From JAUPVL01 sp964481235 (GTDB lineage: Bacteria; Patescibacteriota; Saccharimonadia; CAILAD01; BJGX01): a stretch of DNA of 64,000 nucleotides. Under the pieces are notes generated by a model. The model ran no database searches and was not told the origin of the DNA. It saw nothing but the letters and a program-made list of their open reading frames with translations. Both the position numbers and the translations under genes were made by a program. The stretch is from assembly GCA_964481235.1 (NCBI GenBank), contig CAYZYH010000002.1, positions 15,377 to 79,376 of the forward strand, given 5' to 3'. This document shows positions 1-8,903 of this stretch, one piece after another (the stretch's first letter is position 1; every line of letters starts with the position of its first letter).

Positions 1-156
1 TTCTGACCCACTTGCAAAAAGATTCTCTGGTATTTCTATATCACCATAAGTAACCAGATTGGGTCTACCATGTAGCTGTCTAAGCTGAGTAATTTTAACA
101 CTACTAGAACCAATATCTAGGCCAAAAAAACTGTCTGATTGTGGTAAAAACTTCAT
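1..156 (-). CDS. pilM: PilM-like type IV pilus assembly ATPase, N-terminal fragment
   Basis: Only the first 52 codons are inside the window; the gene continues past the left edge. The peptide begins MKFLPQSDSFFGLDIGSSSV. The FGLDIGSSSVK stretch is the actin-like phosphate-1 motif seen in PilM and FtsA, and the spacing from the start fits PilM. PilM is a cytoplasmic actin-fold protein that binds the PilN tail and links the type IV pilus motor to its inner-membrane platform. The ATG overlaps the TGA of a possible 36-codon ORF as ATGA. FtsA is the main alternative, but the short N-terminus before the motif and the neighbouring surface-protein genes favour PilM. Confidence 0.75.
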   Translation of the reverse strand, partial: MKFLPQSDSFFGLDIGSSSVKITQLRQLHGRPNLVTYGDIEIPENLFASGSE

Positions 157-263
157 AATACTACTCGATATTTTTTTGTATCTAAAAAGCTATTGTTATT
201 AAACAACTCATCATTAAAACTGTAATATTCTTGTTTTGGGGGATTTTTCACTTTAGTAGTCAT
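153..263 (-). CDS. possible small protein upstream of pilM
   Basis: A 36-codon ORF runs from ATG at 263 and its TGA overlaps the pilM ATG as ATGA, an arrangement typical of translational coupling. The peptide starts MTTKVKNPPKQEYYSFND, is hydrophilic and rich in Asn, Lys and Tyr, and has no membrane segment or motif that I recognise. No convincing Shine-Dalgarno site precedes it. It could be a short leader peptide that sets pilM translation, or a chance reading frame. The overlap is the only positive evidence. Confidence 0.35.
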   Translation of the reverse strand: MTTKVKNPPKQEYYSFNDELFNNNSFLDTKKYRVVL

Positions 264-365
264 ACAATAACAGCAGTTTATACTGTTTATTTTAACATAA
301 GAGTTATATATAAACCTACTTATATAGAAGTAAGTTTTGTGATTTATAATTGTTAATTTTGAGAT

Positions 366-3300
366 TTATTGAATACGAGGCTGATATTCATTGGGGTCTA
401 TTTCTAGCCCGGTGCTAGTATCACCGTCTTTTCTACTTAACCCAGGTGCAGGAAAAGCCAAAGACTGCACGGTAAGCACAATTTTCTCGGCAGGTGTTGG
501 AGTATTTCTATTATATGCTCTGCGACCAAAGTTAATTGTGCCTCCACTAGCCCACATGCCGTTCGCTACTAGGTTGTTTGAGCATGCCGCAGCTGTAGTT
601 GATACACCTTCACCGCAAGTATAAATAGATCCAGTAGCAATAATTGTAGCGTCTACTCTAGTAACAGCGTTAGAAATATACACGTCGCCCTCTACAAAAA
701 TTGCAAAGTTTGGTAGTTGGCTTGGTGCGGTTAGGTTTACAGTGGCTGGATAAGTAATATTTTGGGTAATTGTAAGTACACTAGGTTCTGTTACATTACT
801 GGCAGGTCTTACCCATAAGGTACCTCTACCATTCACCGTCAAAGCTCCGCTAGGAGTCAAATTAAATAGGTTAGATGGACTGTTGCCAGTTTCTTTTTTC
901 TGGATACCACCACCAGCTGAAGGGCTAGGGTTGGTGGTTTGCTGCGCTAGATTGGGGCTACCTACCGGACAAGTTGGGCTACCCATGGGCGTGCCATCAT
1001 TACAAAATCTTAAATTAATATCAGTACATGCTAAACTCAGATCGGTATTGATGTTCGCACCTACTATAGCAGTATTGTGTGGCACACACTTAGCGTTGGC
1101 TGGAGAGACACCAGACCCATTTTTGGTCCAGGCCGAGTTTATTGAACTAGCAACCGTGCCAAAATCTATACTTGCCGGAGAGTATCCACCTGTAGTACAA
1201 GAGTTTTGTACATTGGTTTGTTGAACACCAAGGTTGTAGAAATTAAATGAACAGAAGTTAGTACCCGAACCACTAGCTACAACTACATATTCCGCCTCGG
1301 CTGTTGGTGAGGCGTGGTTGCTAGAATCATACCGACGTCCACCGGGGTTATCGTTTAGGTTGGTGGCAAGGCCAAGACTCTGCCCAACAATTGTACCTAC
1401 ACTACGTACATCGCCACCATCAGTTTGGAGCCATGGATAGTACTGCAATGCATTAACTACTACCGTTACATCGCTAGCACTGGTATTGGGGCTACTGCCC
1501 GTTACACCATTGCAGGTAATTCGGTAAGTAATGGTATTAGACGCAGCGGTATCAGCATTGTGATTTTCTCCTGACGAATTGTTTGTAGCCTTTGCTCCAG
1601 ACCAAGAAGTGATAGCAGGGTTAGAGCTAGGTACAGAAGCGCTACAACTAGTGGTATTACTACTTTCCCAGGTGAGACTTAGTGGTTCATTAATATTTAC
1701 ATATACCGTGCCGGCGTTGCCATTTGCCCTAATAATAACTGCTGGCGGTGGCACTACCGTAACAGTCACAGAGTCGGTAGCCGTACCACCAGACGAAGTA
1801 GCACAAGTAATGGTGTATACCCGAGTGACTGGTGTATTGGCAGGCGTGGTGTTGTCTAATGCTACCCCCGAACCGCTAGTGGGCTTGGTGCCTGTCCAGG
1901 TATTTGTAGTTGGGTTGGCGGTAGCTGTACAAGGGTTGGTGCCGGTAGAAAGATTGGTACCACTCCAACTGGCGGTGAGGGCTGCGTCTCTTGCTATGGT
2001 TACGGGGCCATTAGAATTATTCACCTTGAGATCTACAGTGCCTACCGGGTTATTTTTGGTAATGGTAGTTGAGCAATTTGTGCTTTGCAGGCCGTCGACG
2101 TTTTCAAAATAAGCTCTATATATATAAGTGGTTCCGTCGGGTTGGTTATAATAAGCATAATTTGAAACTCCAAACTTATCAATATCAATATTTTCAATTT
2201 CAAAGGCTAAATCAGAGCTGTTAAATACTGCTACTCGGGCACTTTCGGCATTGGTACCTGAAAAACTAAAATAAACTGGATTAGTGCCGGCACTCACTGT
2301 TTGATTGGCAGAGGCAGAACAGGTTGGCATATCTGGAGTGTAAAACCAATATTCATTTTTGATAGTACTCTCGGGTATATCGGTAGAAAGCGTATATTGT
2401 CCGTATGTAGAGGTAAGATTCGGCACTGAGCCTATACCACTACTCCAACACGTATCGCCATTGGTACATTCCTTAAAACCGCTTAGCTTCCAATCTAAAC
2501 CATTAATGGTCATTTTCTTAGGTGCCCTCACGTATGGAGTAAAAGGGTTTGTATTAGCTTTAGCATCACTAACTGCATTATATTTTTTGTAATTGTATTC
2601 AGTAGTGCAATTAGGGTTAGAGCAAGTTTGGTCGAATTTTTTGTAGTAAATAAGGTTCTTTTCATTGTACGTAACAACATCGCTTGTATCTGGGTTGGTA
2701 TTATTGTAGCCCTGATTGGTATCATTTTGCATGGGCGTATAAACCCCTTCGTTTTGTGTCTTAAGATGATTACCAAGTCTATTTCTTATTGAAAATTTAC
2801 TAGGTGTAGAAATTGGTAATGCCGGTTGAATATATTTTAGATTAACATCTCTTGTATTTCCGTTGGTTACGGTTGTGTTTACTTGCGACCAATAACCGCC
2901 GGTTCTTGCGCCCACAGGAACGAGGCTATTTGAGACAGGGTTGGCTGTTGAAACCTGAAAGTTGAAAGACACAACCTGACCATTGCTATCTTCACGACAA
3001 TCTAGTGACCATTGGTTACCGCCATTAGCAACCTGCAAAAAAGACGTTGGGCTACCATTACTGCCATAGCCCATTATTATAGTCTTTACATAAGCACAAC
3101 CAGCATAAGCAGGTCCAAAAAAACCACTGTTTATTCTATAGTCTGTAGTACCGCCACCTGGAGCATGAGCAATATTTTGACCTTGCGATGCAGTGATCTT
3201 AACCGTAGCATCTACATTTGAACCTACTTTAGAAATATAGACTCGATCACCAGTTGTATCATCAATATAAGATAAATAGATAATAGCTCCGGCATAACTG

Positions 3301-3449
3301 CTTGTTCGACCTGTATGAACACCGCAGTCACTTACTGTATAGGCCTTTGCTTTGGGGCTAAACATAATAACAGATGCAATCACAACACTAAAAACAAGCG
3401 CAAGTTTTAATAGTAAATTTCTGTTTACTATCTTAGCAGCAATCATCAT
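366..3449 (-). CDS. large secreted surface protein with Ig-like repeats
   Basis: A 1027-residue protein with a Sec-type signal: a basic start, a hydrophobic stretch (LLLKLALVFSVVIASVIMF) and a likely signal-peptidase site after SPKAKA near residue 36. The mature part is rich in Thr, Ser and Asn. Two tandem Ig-like segments of roughly 100 residues (about 470-570 and 570-670) share the pattern ...LTxSWxxxN...SC...TVTV. The last 180 residues form a separate beta-rich block with no recognised family and no sortase motif. Its start ATG overlaps the stop of the preceding foldase-like gene (ATGA), so the two are probably co-translated. The place beside pilM suggests a pilus-associated or cell-surface adhesin. 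That role is inference; no specific homologue is recognised. Confidence 0.7.
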   Translation of the reverse strand: MMIAAKIVNRNLLLKLALVFSVVIASVIMFSPKAKAYTVSDCGVHTGRTSSYAGAIIYLSYIDDTTGDRVYISKVGSNVDATVKITASQGQNIAHAPGGGTTDYRINSGFFGPAYAGCAYVKTIIMGYGSNGSPTSFLQVANGGNQWSLDCREDSNGQVVSFNFQVSTANPVSNSLVPVGARTGGYWSQVNTTVTNGNTRDVNLKYIQPALPISTPSKFSIRNRLGNHLKTQNEGVYTPMQNDTNQGYNNTNPDTSDVVTYNEKNLIYYKKFDQTCSNPNCTTEYNYKKYNAVSDAKANTNPFTPYVRAPKKMTINGLDWKLSGFKECTNGDTCWSSGIGSVPNLTSTYGQYTLSTDIPESTIKNEYWFYTPDMPTCSASANQTVSAGTNPVYFSFSGTNAESARVAVFNSSDLAFEIENIDIDKFGVSNYAYYNQPDGTTYIYRAYFENVDGLQSTNCSTTITKNNPVGTVDLKVNNSNGPVTIARDAALTASWSGTNLSTGTNPCTATANPTTNTWTGTKPTSGSGVALDNTTPANTPVTRVYTITCATSSGGTATDSVTVTVVPPPAVIIRANGNAGTVYVNINEPLSLTWESSNTTSCSASVPSSNPAITSWSGAKATNNSSGENHNADTAASNTITYRITCNGVTGSSPNTSASDVTVVVNALQYYPWLQTDGGDVRSVGTIVGQSLGLATNLNDNPGGRRYDSSNHASPTAEAEYVVVASGSGTNFCSFNFYNLGVQQTNVQNSCTTGGYSPASIDFGTVASSINSAWTKNGSGVSPANAKCVPHNTAIVGANINTDLSLACTDINLRFCNDGTPMGSPTCPVGSPNLAQQTTNPSPSAGGGIQKKETGNSPSNLFNLTPSGALTVNGRGTLWVRPASNVTEPSVLTITQNITYPATVNLTAPSQLPNFAIFVEGDVYISNAVTRVDATIIATGSIYTCGEGVSTTAAACSNNLVANGMWASGGTINFGRRAYNRNTPTPAEKIVLTVQSLAFPAPGLSRKDGDTSTGLEIDPNEYQPRIQ

Positions 3450-4429
3450 TTAACCACCTGCATATCACTTAGCGTTTTTTGTATATTTTCGGCCTGGTTG
3501 TTATCGTCAGTAATATAAACAAAATAGAAGTAAGCCTCTTTGTAATCAGCATCTGATTGTGGATTTTCATTTATTGGTAAGCTACCTGTAGAGATTTCGC
3601 TTGGGGTGTTGAGCTTTTTGAAACTTTCAATATAACTAATAATTGGTCTCAAGCTCACCTGATACTCCCAGTTGTCTTCAACATTTGGATTATTCCCAAA
3701 CTGAGTACTATAACTAGAGTCTGAATAGTACTTCCAATTAAGACGATAATCAGCCTTGAGGTGCTTAAGAACATCCTCTGGACTCATTTTTTTGTTTACT
3801 AGTAACTCACGATACTCTTCGGCTTTTGCCTTAGCATAATCTCTTTCTTGTTGTATCATTGCTTGATTGCCAAAATTCGGTAATTGTGGAGGGTGCAAAG
3901 TGTCTGGTATGACCAGGTTACCAAAATAGAACACGTAGCTAAAACCTCTTTTTGCTTGGGCTTTTTGCAAATCTATATAGTTTCTCATAGCAATCTTATA
4001 ACCTATTGTTGATACCCAATCGTTAAGAGGCTCGGAATCTTGAGCGGCCCCAGCATACGAAGTTTGTTGTAATGCTAAGCGAATATCTGCATCGGTTATA
4101 TTTACGTTATTTTTTTGTGCAGCAACTTTGTACTTGGCGGAGTCGATAATAGTGTTGAGCGAGGCGGCTCTATCTAATTTATAGGATTCAGTTGCTACAT
4201 TTAGCGTACTCTCGACCTGATCTTTTGAATATGCCTGTCCATCTACCTTGAAGGCCGTGTTGGGCCCTACATAGTAGTTTTTAAAGTATATAAATACACC
4301 TACTATCACAAGAACAACAAGTATAACCAAGCCAATTATCAATCCAACTTTGAGAGTCTTGTTGGGTTTATTGGTCTTTTTTACCTTTTCTGGCTTGGCA
4401 TTGTGAGGTTGTTGCGACTTAGATTCCAT
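3446..4429 (-). CDS. membrane-anchored SurA/PrsA-like foldase
   Basis: A 327-residue protein with a short charged cytoplasmic N-terminus, one transmembrane helix (about residues 28-49, VGLIIGLVILVVLVIVGVFI) and a long outer domain. The helical region after the membrane (about 60-125) resembles the SurA N-terminal chaperone fold, and the later part could be a degenerate parvulin-type PPIase domain. I do not see a complete set of PPIase active-site residues. It overlaps the start of the large secreted protein by ATGA, which suggests it helps fold or export that substrate. It lies divergent from ychF. Membrane topology is clear; the foldase role is inferred. Confidence 0.55.
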   Translation of the reverse strand: MESKSQQPHNAKPEKVKKTNKPNKTLKVGLIIGLVILVVLVIVGVFIYFKNYYVGPNTAFKVDGQAYSKDQVESTLNVATESYKLDRAASLNTIIDSAKYKVAAQKNNVNITDADIRLALQQTSYAGAAQDSEPLNDWVSTIGYKIAMRNYIDLQKAQAKRGFSYVFYFGNLVIPDTLHPPQLPNFGNQAMIQQERDYAKAKAEEYRELLVNKKMSPEDVLKHLKADYRLNWKYYSDSSYSTQFGNNPNVEDNWEYQVSLRPIISYIESFKKLNTPSEISTGSLPINENPQSDADYKEAYFYFVYITDDNNQAENIQKTLSDMQVVK

Positions 4430-4517
4430 AACTCTTACGTTTTATTGTACCAAATAACTTAAATCAAACAAGTATATGTAAGATTTTATTTATAAGTAAT
4501 AATATACTTGTATCTGA

Positions 4518-4523
4518 TATAAT
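4518..4523 (+). promoter_or_regulatory. extended -10 box of ychF, leaderless layout
   Basis: TATAAT preceded by TG at the extended -10 position. Only 6 nt separate it from the ychF ATG, so transcription should start at or next to the start codon. No -35 match is evident. Confidence 0.6.
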
Positions 4524-4529
4524 AGCCTT

Positions 4530-5606
4530 ATGAGTCTTTCGCTTGGCATAGTAGGTTTGCCCAACGTAGGTAAATCTACTCTTTTTAATGCCCTTACCAA
4601 AAACCGCGTGCTTGCAGCTAATTACCCTTTTGCTACCATTGAGCCCAATGTAGGAGTAGTAAATGTTCCTGACGAGCGCGTGCAAAAACTCGCCCAAATT
4701 TCTAACTCTGCAAAAATTATTCCTGCCAGTTGTACGTTTGTAGATATTGCAGGAATTGTACGTGGTGCTAGCCAAGGCGAGGGTTTGGGTAATAAATTTT
4801 TGAGTCATATACGTGAGTGCTCGGCTATAGTGCAAGTAATACGAGCATTTGACGACGATGACGTTATTCATGTAGAAGGTAAAGTAGATGCACGCGATGA
4901 CATTGAAACCATTAGGGCCGAGCTTTGTCTGGCCGACATCGCAAGTATAACTAAACGAATAGAAACTCTACAAAAAGAACTCAAATCTAACCCCAAAGTT
5001 GGTACCGATATTAAAGATCTAGAAAACATTAAAACAATACTAGATAATGGTGATTTTATCTCTGATTCTTACAATGAGTTACCTGAATCGGCTAAAGACT
5101 TGCAGCTAATTACAGCTAAAAAGTTTATATATGTTTTTAATATTGATGAAAGTAAGCTAGCAGACGAGAAAAAGAAACAAGAGCTAAAGTCTATTGTACC
5201 CAACTCACCATGCGTGTTTCTCTCGGCCAAAACCGAATCTGAGTTGCAAGATTTACCAAATACTGAAGCACAAGAATTACTTGAAAGCTTGGGGCAATTA
5301 GAATCTGGTCTAGAGAGCTTAATAAGGCTAGGTTATAAAACACTTGGTTTGCAAAGCTTCTTTACAAGTGGCCCTAAAGAAACCCGTGGCTGGACAATTC
5401 ACACTGGCAACACCGCACCACAGGCTGCAGGGGTAATTCACACCGACTTTGAAAAAGGATTTATCAAAGCCGAGATTACCAGTTATGAAGATTTTGTAGC
5501 TGGTAATGGTTGGGCCGGTGCTAAAGATGCCGGCAAGGTTCGCTTAGAAGGTAAAGACTATATTATGCAAGATGGTGATGTTGTGGTGTTTAGGTTTAAC
5601 AATTAG
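4530..5606 (+). CDS. ychF: ribosome-binding ATPase YchF
   Basis: A 358-residue Obg-family P-loop protein of normal YchF length. Walker A is GLPNVGKST (residues 9-17), the G3-like motif is DIAGIVRGAS, and the C-terminal TGS domain contains GPKETRGWTIHTGNTAPQAA. YchF binds the ribosome, prefers ATP to GTP, and is linked to stress and translation control. The strong -10 box 6 nt before the ATG predicts a leaderless mRNA, and there is no Shine-Dalgarno site. The last 4 bp overlap the convergent 7-TM gene. Confidence 0.96.
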   Translation: MSLSLGIVGLPNVGKSTLFNALTKNRVLAANYPFATIEPNVGVVNVPDERVQKLAQISNSAKIIPASCTFVDIAGIVRGASQGEGLGNKFLSHIRECSAIVQVIRAFDDDDVIHVEGKVDARDDIETIRAELCLADIASITKRIETLQKELKSNPKVGTDIKDLENIKTILDNGDFISDSYNELPESAKDLQLITAKKFIYVFNIDESKLADEKKKQELKSIVPNSPCVFLSAKTESELQDLPNTEAQELLESLGQLESGLESLIRLGYKTLGLQSFFTSGPKETRGWTIHTGNTAPQAAGVIHTDFEKGFIKAEITSYEDFVAGNGWAGAKDAGKVRLEGKDYIMQDGDVVVFRFNN

Positions 5607-6298
5607 CTTTTACCTCTTCGGCCAACTACAAAGATACCTATAAAAAGTATTACAGAAATAGCTATATAGCCGACAGTCGCAACAAAATTAGTGTTGCTAC
5701 CTTGTAAAAATAGATAGTTATATATTGCGACCATTCCTCCAGCTAAAAAACCTATACCTATACTATTCAGCCGTAATTTTTGTCTTAAGTCCTTGATTGT
5801 GTAGGCTTGCTGAATAGTAAAAATACCAACGAGAATATAGGCAGTCGACATAGCTGCAAACAGTTTACAGGCAAGTGGGTCTACAGGAAAATATGCATCA
5901 CTACCATAAAACTGATACTGTATTGAGCTCCAAGATTTAATAATAGCTACTTGGCAAGAGATAATAATAAGAGAGTAAGGAACTAGTAGCCATAAAAAAG
6001 ATATTTTCTTGTTAAATCCTAAATACCATACTATTCTCGCTGAAACCAAGATTGATGCATAATAAAAGTAATCACCTATATTTGTAATCATTTTTAGTAA
6101 ATCAGAGTTATGTGAAAAAACATAAGGAACAGAATATAGTATATTTGCTACACCTATAAGCAAGACTGCTAAAGAATAGTAAAGGCTAAGTGGAAGTTTA
6201 CTTTTTTTATAGAATAATAACCCCCTTAGTCCAAATACTGTAGCAACGACACCTAGTACAAAAAATGGTATGGCGTTTGAAGGCATTGGGTAAAGCAT
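5603..6298 (-). CDS. seven-TM membrane protein, paralogue A
   Basis: A 231-residue, very hydrophobic protein with about seven predicted membrane helices and a short basic C-terminal tail (RRGKS). It is clearly paralogous to the gene immediately upstream: both start MLYxMPxN, both have WYLGFNKKIS between helices, and both have KLFAAMSTAYI/SWFFAAMSTAYI and LQGSN/FQGSN near the C-terminus. No catalytic motif is visible. The layout recalls the membrane module of 7TM sensor proteins, but no signalling domain is attached. Function unknown; a second in-frame ATG at codon 5 could be the true start. Confidence 0.75.
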   Translation of the reverse strand: MLYPMPSNAIPFFVLGVVATVFGLRGLLFYKKSKLPLSLYYSLAVLLIGVANILYSVPYVFSHNSDLLKMITNIGDYFYYASILVSARIVWYLGFNKKISFLWLLVPYSLIIISCQVAIIKSWSSIQYQFYGSDAYFPVDPLACKLFAAMSTAYILVGIFTIQQAYTIKDLRQKLRLNSIGIGFLAGGMVAIYNYLFLQGSNTNFVATVGYIAISVILFIGIFVVGRRGKS

Positions 6299-6340
6299 AT
6301 GTACTATTCTAACACTAATTGATTTTTAAAAAGATTTATT

Positions 6341-7039
6341 CTACTTTGAAGATTTTTTACGACTAATCGCAAATATTCCAATAAACAAAATAAGTGCTGT
6401 TACAATATACGCCAAAATATTTAAACTACCATTGTTACTGCCTTGAAAAACCAAGAAATTTATTACTGCAGCAATACCTCCTACTAAGAACGACAAACCT
6501 ATTAAATACAATCGGGCTCTTTGTTTTGAGGCTTTTATGGTCTTGGCATGATAGAGCGTTAGTAGCCCTACAAAAATATACGCTGTAGACATAGCCGCAA
6601 AGAACCAGCTAGCGACTAACGGAACTGGATACACAACGATATGACCAACAAACTCATAGTGGATTGTGGGTAGGTACACCAAGCTTGCCCAAAATGCTCC
6701 AATAATAGCAAGCAAATATGGTATTAAAACCCAGTGATAGCTAATTTTTTTATTAAAGCCTAGATACCATATTAATCTGGTCATCACGATAATTGCGAAA
6801 TAATATAGTAAATCACCCGCCAAAGTTGTAATTTTTAGGGTAGCGACATTATGGGTAAATACAAACGGAACTGAATACATTAGTGCAGAGAGCCCAGCTA
6901 CTATTGCACCTAAGCCATAATAAAAAATAAGTGGAGTTTTTTGTTTGCGATACAAATACATACCCCGAACCCCGAATAGAAAAATTGAAACACCAAGTAC
7001 AAAAAAAGATATTACGTTGGTAGGCATACTATATAGCAT
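6341..7039 (-). CDS. seven-TM membrane protein, paralogue B
   Basis: A 232-residue paralogue of the gene 42 bp downstream, with the same helix pattern, the shared WYLGFNKKIS segment and an FAAMSTAYIF helix; the tail is basic (SRKKSSK). The tandem same-strand order points to local duplication followed by divergence. It is 33 bp downstream of efp and may be read from the efp transcript. No recognised family and no active-site motif, so a receptor, channel or sensor role cannot be separated. Confidence 0.75.
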   Translation of the reverse strand: MLYSMPTNVISFFVLGVSIFLFGVRGMYLYRKQKTPLIFYYGLGAIVAGLSALMYSVPFVFTHNVATLKITTLAGDLLYYFAIIVMTRLIWYLGFNKKISYHWVLIPYLLAIIGAFWASLVYLPTIHYEFVGHIVVYPVPLVASWFFAAMSTAYIFVGLLTLYHAKTIKASKQRARLYLIGLSFLVGGIAAVINFLVFQGSNNGSLNILAYIVTALILFIGIFAISRKKSSK

Positions 7040-7072
7040 GGCTACATTTTAACACCTTTTGATTAAGCGCTA

Positions 7073-7633
7073 CTACTTTGCGCGCTCTAAGTATGCGCCG
7101 GTGCGTGTATCTACTTTTAGCTTATCACCAACTTTAATAAACTGTGGAGCCTGAACTTTTATACCCGTCTCTAACTCTACCTCTTTGGTTGTTGAACTAG
7201 CACTATTGCCTTTATCGCCACCTGGTGCAGAAGTTACTTTGAGTACTACATTTTTGGGCCATTCAAAACCAATTATCTTGTCGTCAAATATAAGTGCGTC
7301 TATTTGGCCACCTTCTAGAATATATTTTGGAATATTTTGATCTAATTTAACAGGAACCTCAATAGTTTCGTAACTACTTAGATCCATAAAATTGTGCTCA
7401 TCAACGGTAGAATATAAGTACTGAACAGTTTTACGGTCTATATTGGCTGGTGTTATTCTGGCATCATTGCGAAAAGTTTTGTCTATAACATTTTGGGTAA
7501 CTAGGTTTTTGAGTTTGGTGTTCACTATACTACCTCCCCGTCCCATCTGTTTCTGCGCATATTCAACCACCTTATATGGAACTCCATCTAAGTCTATCAG
7601 GGTTTCTTTTCTTAGGTCTGTAGGGCTATACAT
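7073..7633 (-). CDS. efp: translation elongation factor P
   Basis: A 186-residue protein of normal EF-P length with the KOW-like N-terminal domain and two OB domains. EF-P enters the ribosomal E site and relieves stalling at polyproline. The tip loop reads KQMGRGGSIVN, so the residue inserted toward the peptidyl-transferase centre is Arg32, the position used in the Arg-type (EarP-modified) class rather than Lys34. No modification gene is in the window. An AGGAG site lies 7 nt before the ATG. A palindromic element separates it from rpsR. Confidence 0.95.
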   Translation of the reverse strand: MYSPTDLRKETLIDLDGVPYKVVEYAQKQMGRGGSIVNTKLKNLVTQNVIDKTFRNDARITPANIDRKTVQYLYSTVDEHNFMDLSSYETIEVPVKLDQNIPKYILEGGQIDALIFDDKIIGFEWPKNVVLKVTSAPGGDKGNSASSTTKEVELETGIKVQAPQFIKVGDKLKVDTRTGAYLERAK

Positions 7634-7662
7634 TTTATTTCTCCTATAAGGTTTGTTGGTAG

Positions 7663-7741
7663 AGTTGGCCAGCGAAGCTTTTTTTCTAAAGCGTAGTTAA
7701 GCTACGTAGGTCAAAAACTGGAGCCTTCAACAAAGTTGGCT
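7663..7741. repeat. palindromic element, copy 1 (rpsR-efp spacer)
   Basis: Imperfect palindrome centred on GCGTAG-TTAAG-CTACGT (7691-7707), with T-rich/A-rich inner arms and CCAG/CTGG further out. AGTTGGC occurs as a direct repeat at both ends. The core is shared with elements at 25202-25321 and inside polA at 46031-46098. It fills most of the spacer between rpsR and efp and could form an RNA hairpin in either transcript. Confidence 0.65.
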
Positions 7742-7758
7742 GCTATATTACAAGCCAA

Positions 7759-7977
7759 CTACTTCACTACAAATGGTATAAGACCTATGTGTCGAGCTCT
7801 CTTAAGCGCAGTAGCAAGCATTCGTTGGTGCTTCATACTAGCTCCGGTGCGCTTACGAGATTCTATCTTGCCTGAGCTATTAATGTAGCGCTGTAAGGTC
7901 TTAAAATCTTTGTAGTCTATGTATTCCAAGTCTTCTGCATAGAATTTGTTTTGTTTAGCTTGATAATATTCTGCCAT
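7759..7977 (-). CDS. rpsR: 30S ribosomal protein bS18
   Basis: A 72-residue basic protein with the bS18 signature (DYKDFKTLQRYINSSGKIESRKRTG) and a typical C-terminus (RARHIGLIPFVVK). It binds the platform of the 30S subunit with bS6. An AAGGA site precedes the ATG. It is the last gene of the classic rpsF-ssb-rpsR cluster. There are no Cys residues, so it is the zinc-free type. Confidence 0.97.
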   Translation of the reverse strand: MAEYYQAKQNKFYAEDLEYIDYKDFKTLQRYINSSGKIESRKRTGASMKHQRMLATALKRARHIGLIPFVVK

Positions 7978-8043
7978 AATTTTCCTTATTTAATAAATTT
8001 GGTTTCGAAGTAGTAGATAACGAAATTCGCTAAAAATAACTCT

Positions 8044-8517
8044 TTAGAATGGGATGTCGTCTAGATTGATCTCCCCTTCACCCATATCTTCAATAACTAC
8101 ATCGTCTTTTTTGCTATCTTTCTTAGACGGTTTTTCATTGCCTTGCGTAGATGTTGTAGCTGATAAACCCTCTGAGTTATCGCCTGCTCCACCTACAAAA
8201 TTTATGTCTGTTGCAACTATCTCGGTTCTTTGACGTTTAGCACCATCTTGACCTTCCCAATTACGTGTTTGTAAACGGCCAACTACTAGTACTTTGCGAC
8301 CTTTTACTAGATAATTAGATGCTAATTCACCTAGTTTACCCCAGGCAACAATATCGTGATACTCTACAGAGTCTTTACGTTCGCCAGATGTATCATTCCA
8401 GCTACGGTTAGTAGCAACTGCAAATGATGCTACTGATTGCCCACTTGGAGTAGTTCTTAGCTCAGGGTCTCTAGTGAGATTACCCATAACTATTGCTTGA
8501 TTAAAGTCTTTAGCCAT
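8044..8517 (-). CDS. ssb: single-stranded DNA-binding protein
   Basis: A 157-residue SSB with an N-terminal OB fold (NQAIVMGNLTRDPELRTTPSGQSVASFAVATN), a flexible linker and the acidic tip EINLDDIPF. The DIPF tip is what recruits RecA, PriA, polymerase and other partners. The ATG overlaps the rpsF stop as TAATG, so translation of ssb is probably coupled to rpsF. Normal length for the family. Confidence 0.97.
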   Translation of the reverse strand: MAKDFNQAIVMGNLTRDPELRTTPSGQSVASFAVATNRSWNDTSGERKDSVEYHDIVAWGKLGELASNYLVKGRKVLVVGRLQTRNWEGQDGAKRQRTEIVATDINFVGGAGDNSEGLSATTSTQGNEKPSKKDSKKDDVVIEDMGEGEINLDDIPF

Positions 8518-8882
8518 TATACTTTCTCCTCTTCAATGTTATCTGACTTGGTTTTAGTCTTTGTTGCTGGTTTTTGGTTGGGTTTTTTTAAGTACCGAAT
8601 GTCTTCTAGGCTAACAATTAAAAAGCGCATGACTTCTTCGGTTATTCTTAGTCTATCATTAATACCCCTAACTTTGCTGGGATCTAATTCTATCTGGTAA
8701 AAAATGTATATTCCCCAATCTTGCTTGTTTATTTTATAAGCAAGCTTCTTTTTACCCCAATTGTCTGTATTGGTGATTTTACCACCAAATTCTTCAATAA
8801 TTTTTTCTAATTTTTTGGTTGTAGGCTCTAAATCTATTTCTAGATCTGGGTGTAAAACCACCGCTACTTCGTAGTGTCGCAT
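8517..8882 (-). CDS. rpsF: 30S ribosomal protein bS6
   Basis: A 121-residue bS6 beginning MRHYEVAVVLHPDLE. The open frame extends 34 codons further upstream, but AAAGGAAG lies just before the ATG at 8882 and the family starts here, so this start is chosen. The C-terminus is an extended charged tail (KTKTKSDNIEEEKV). bS6 pairs with bS18 on the 30S platform. In other bacteria the S6:S18 pair represses its own operon through a leader hairpin, and one lies upstream here at 8904-8923. Confidence 0.95.
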   Translation of the reverse strand: MRHYEVAVVLHPDLEIDLEPTTKKLEKIIEEFGGKITNTDNWGKKKLAYKINKQDWGIYIFYQIELDPSKVRGINDRLRITEEVMRFLIVSLEDIRYLKKPNQKPATKTKTKSDNIEEEKV

Positions 8883-8903
8883 ACACTTCCTTTCTTTGGC
8901 ACC

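Noticed and set aside
153..263. Upstream extension of pilM
   Set aside because: A TAG stop lies 12 codons upstream of the pilM ATG in its own frame, so the upstream ATG at 263 belongs to a different ORF.
883..2112. Plus-strand ORFs opposite the large surface protein
   Set aside because: They are antisense shadows of a Thr/Ser-rich gene; no start signals or motifs.
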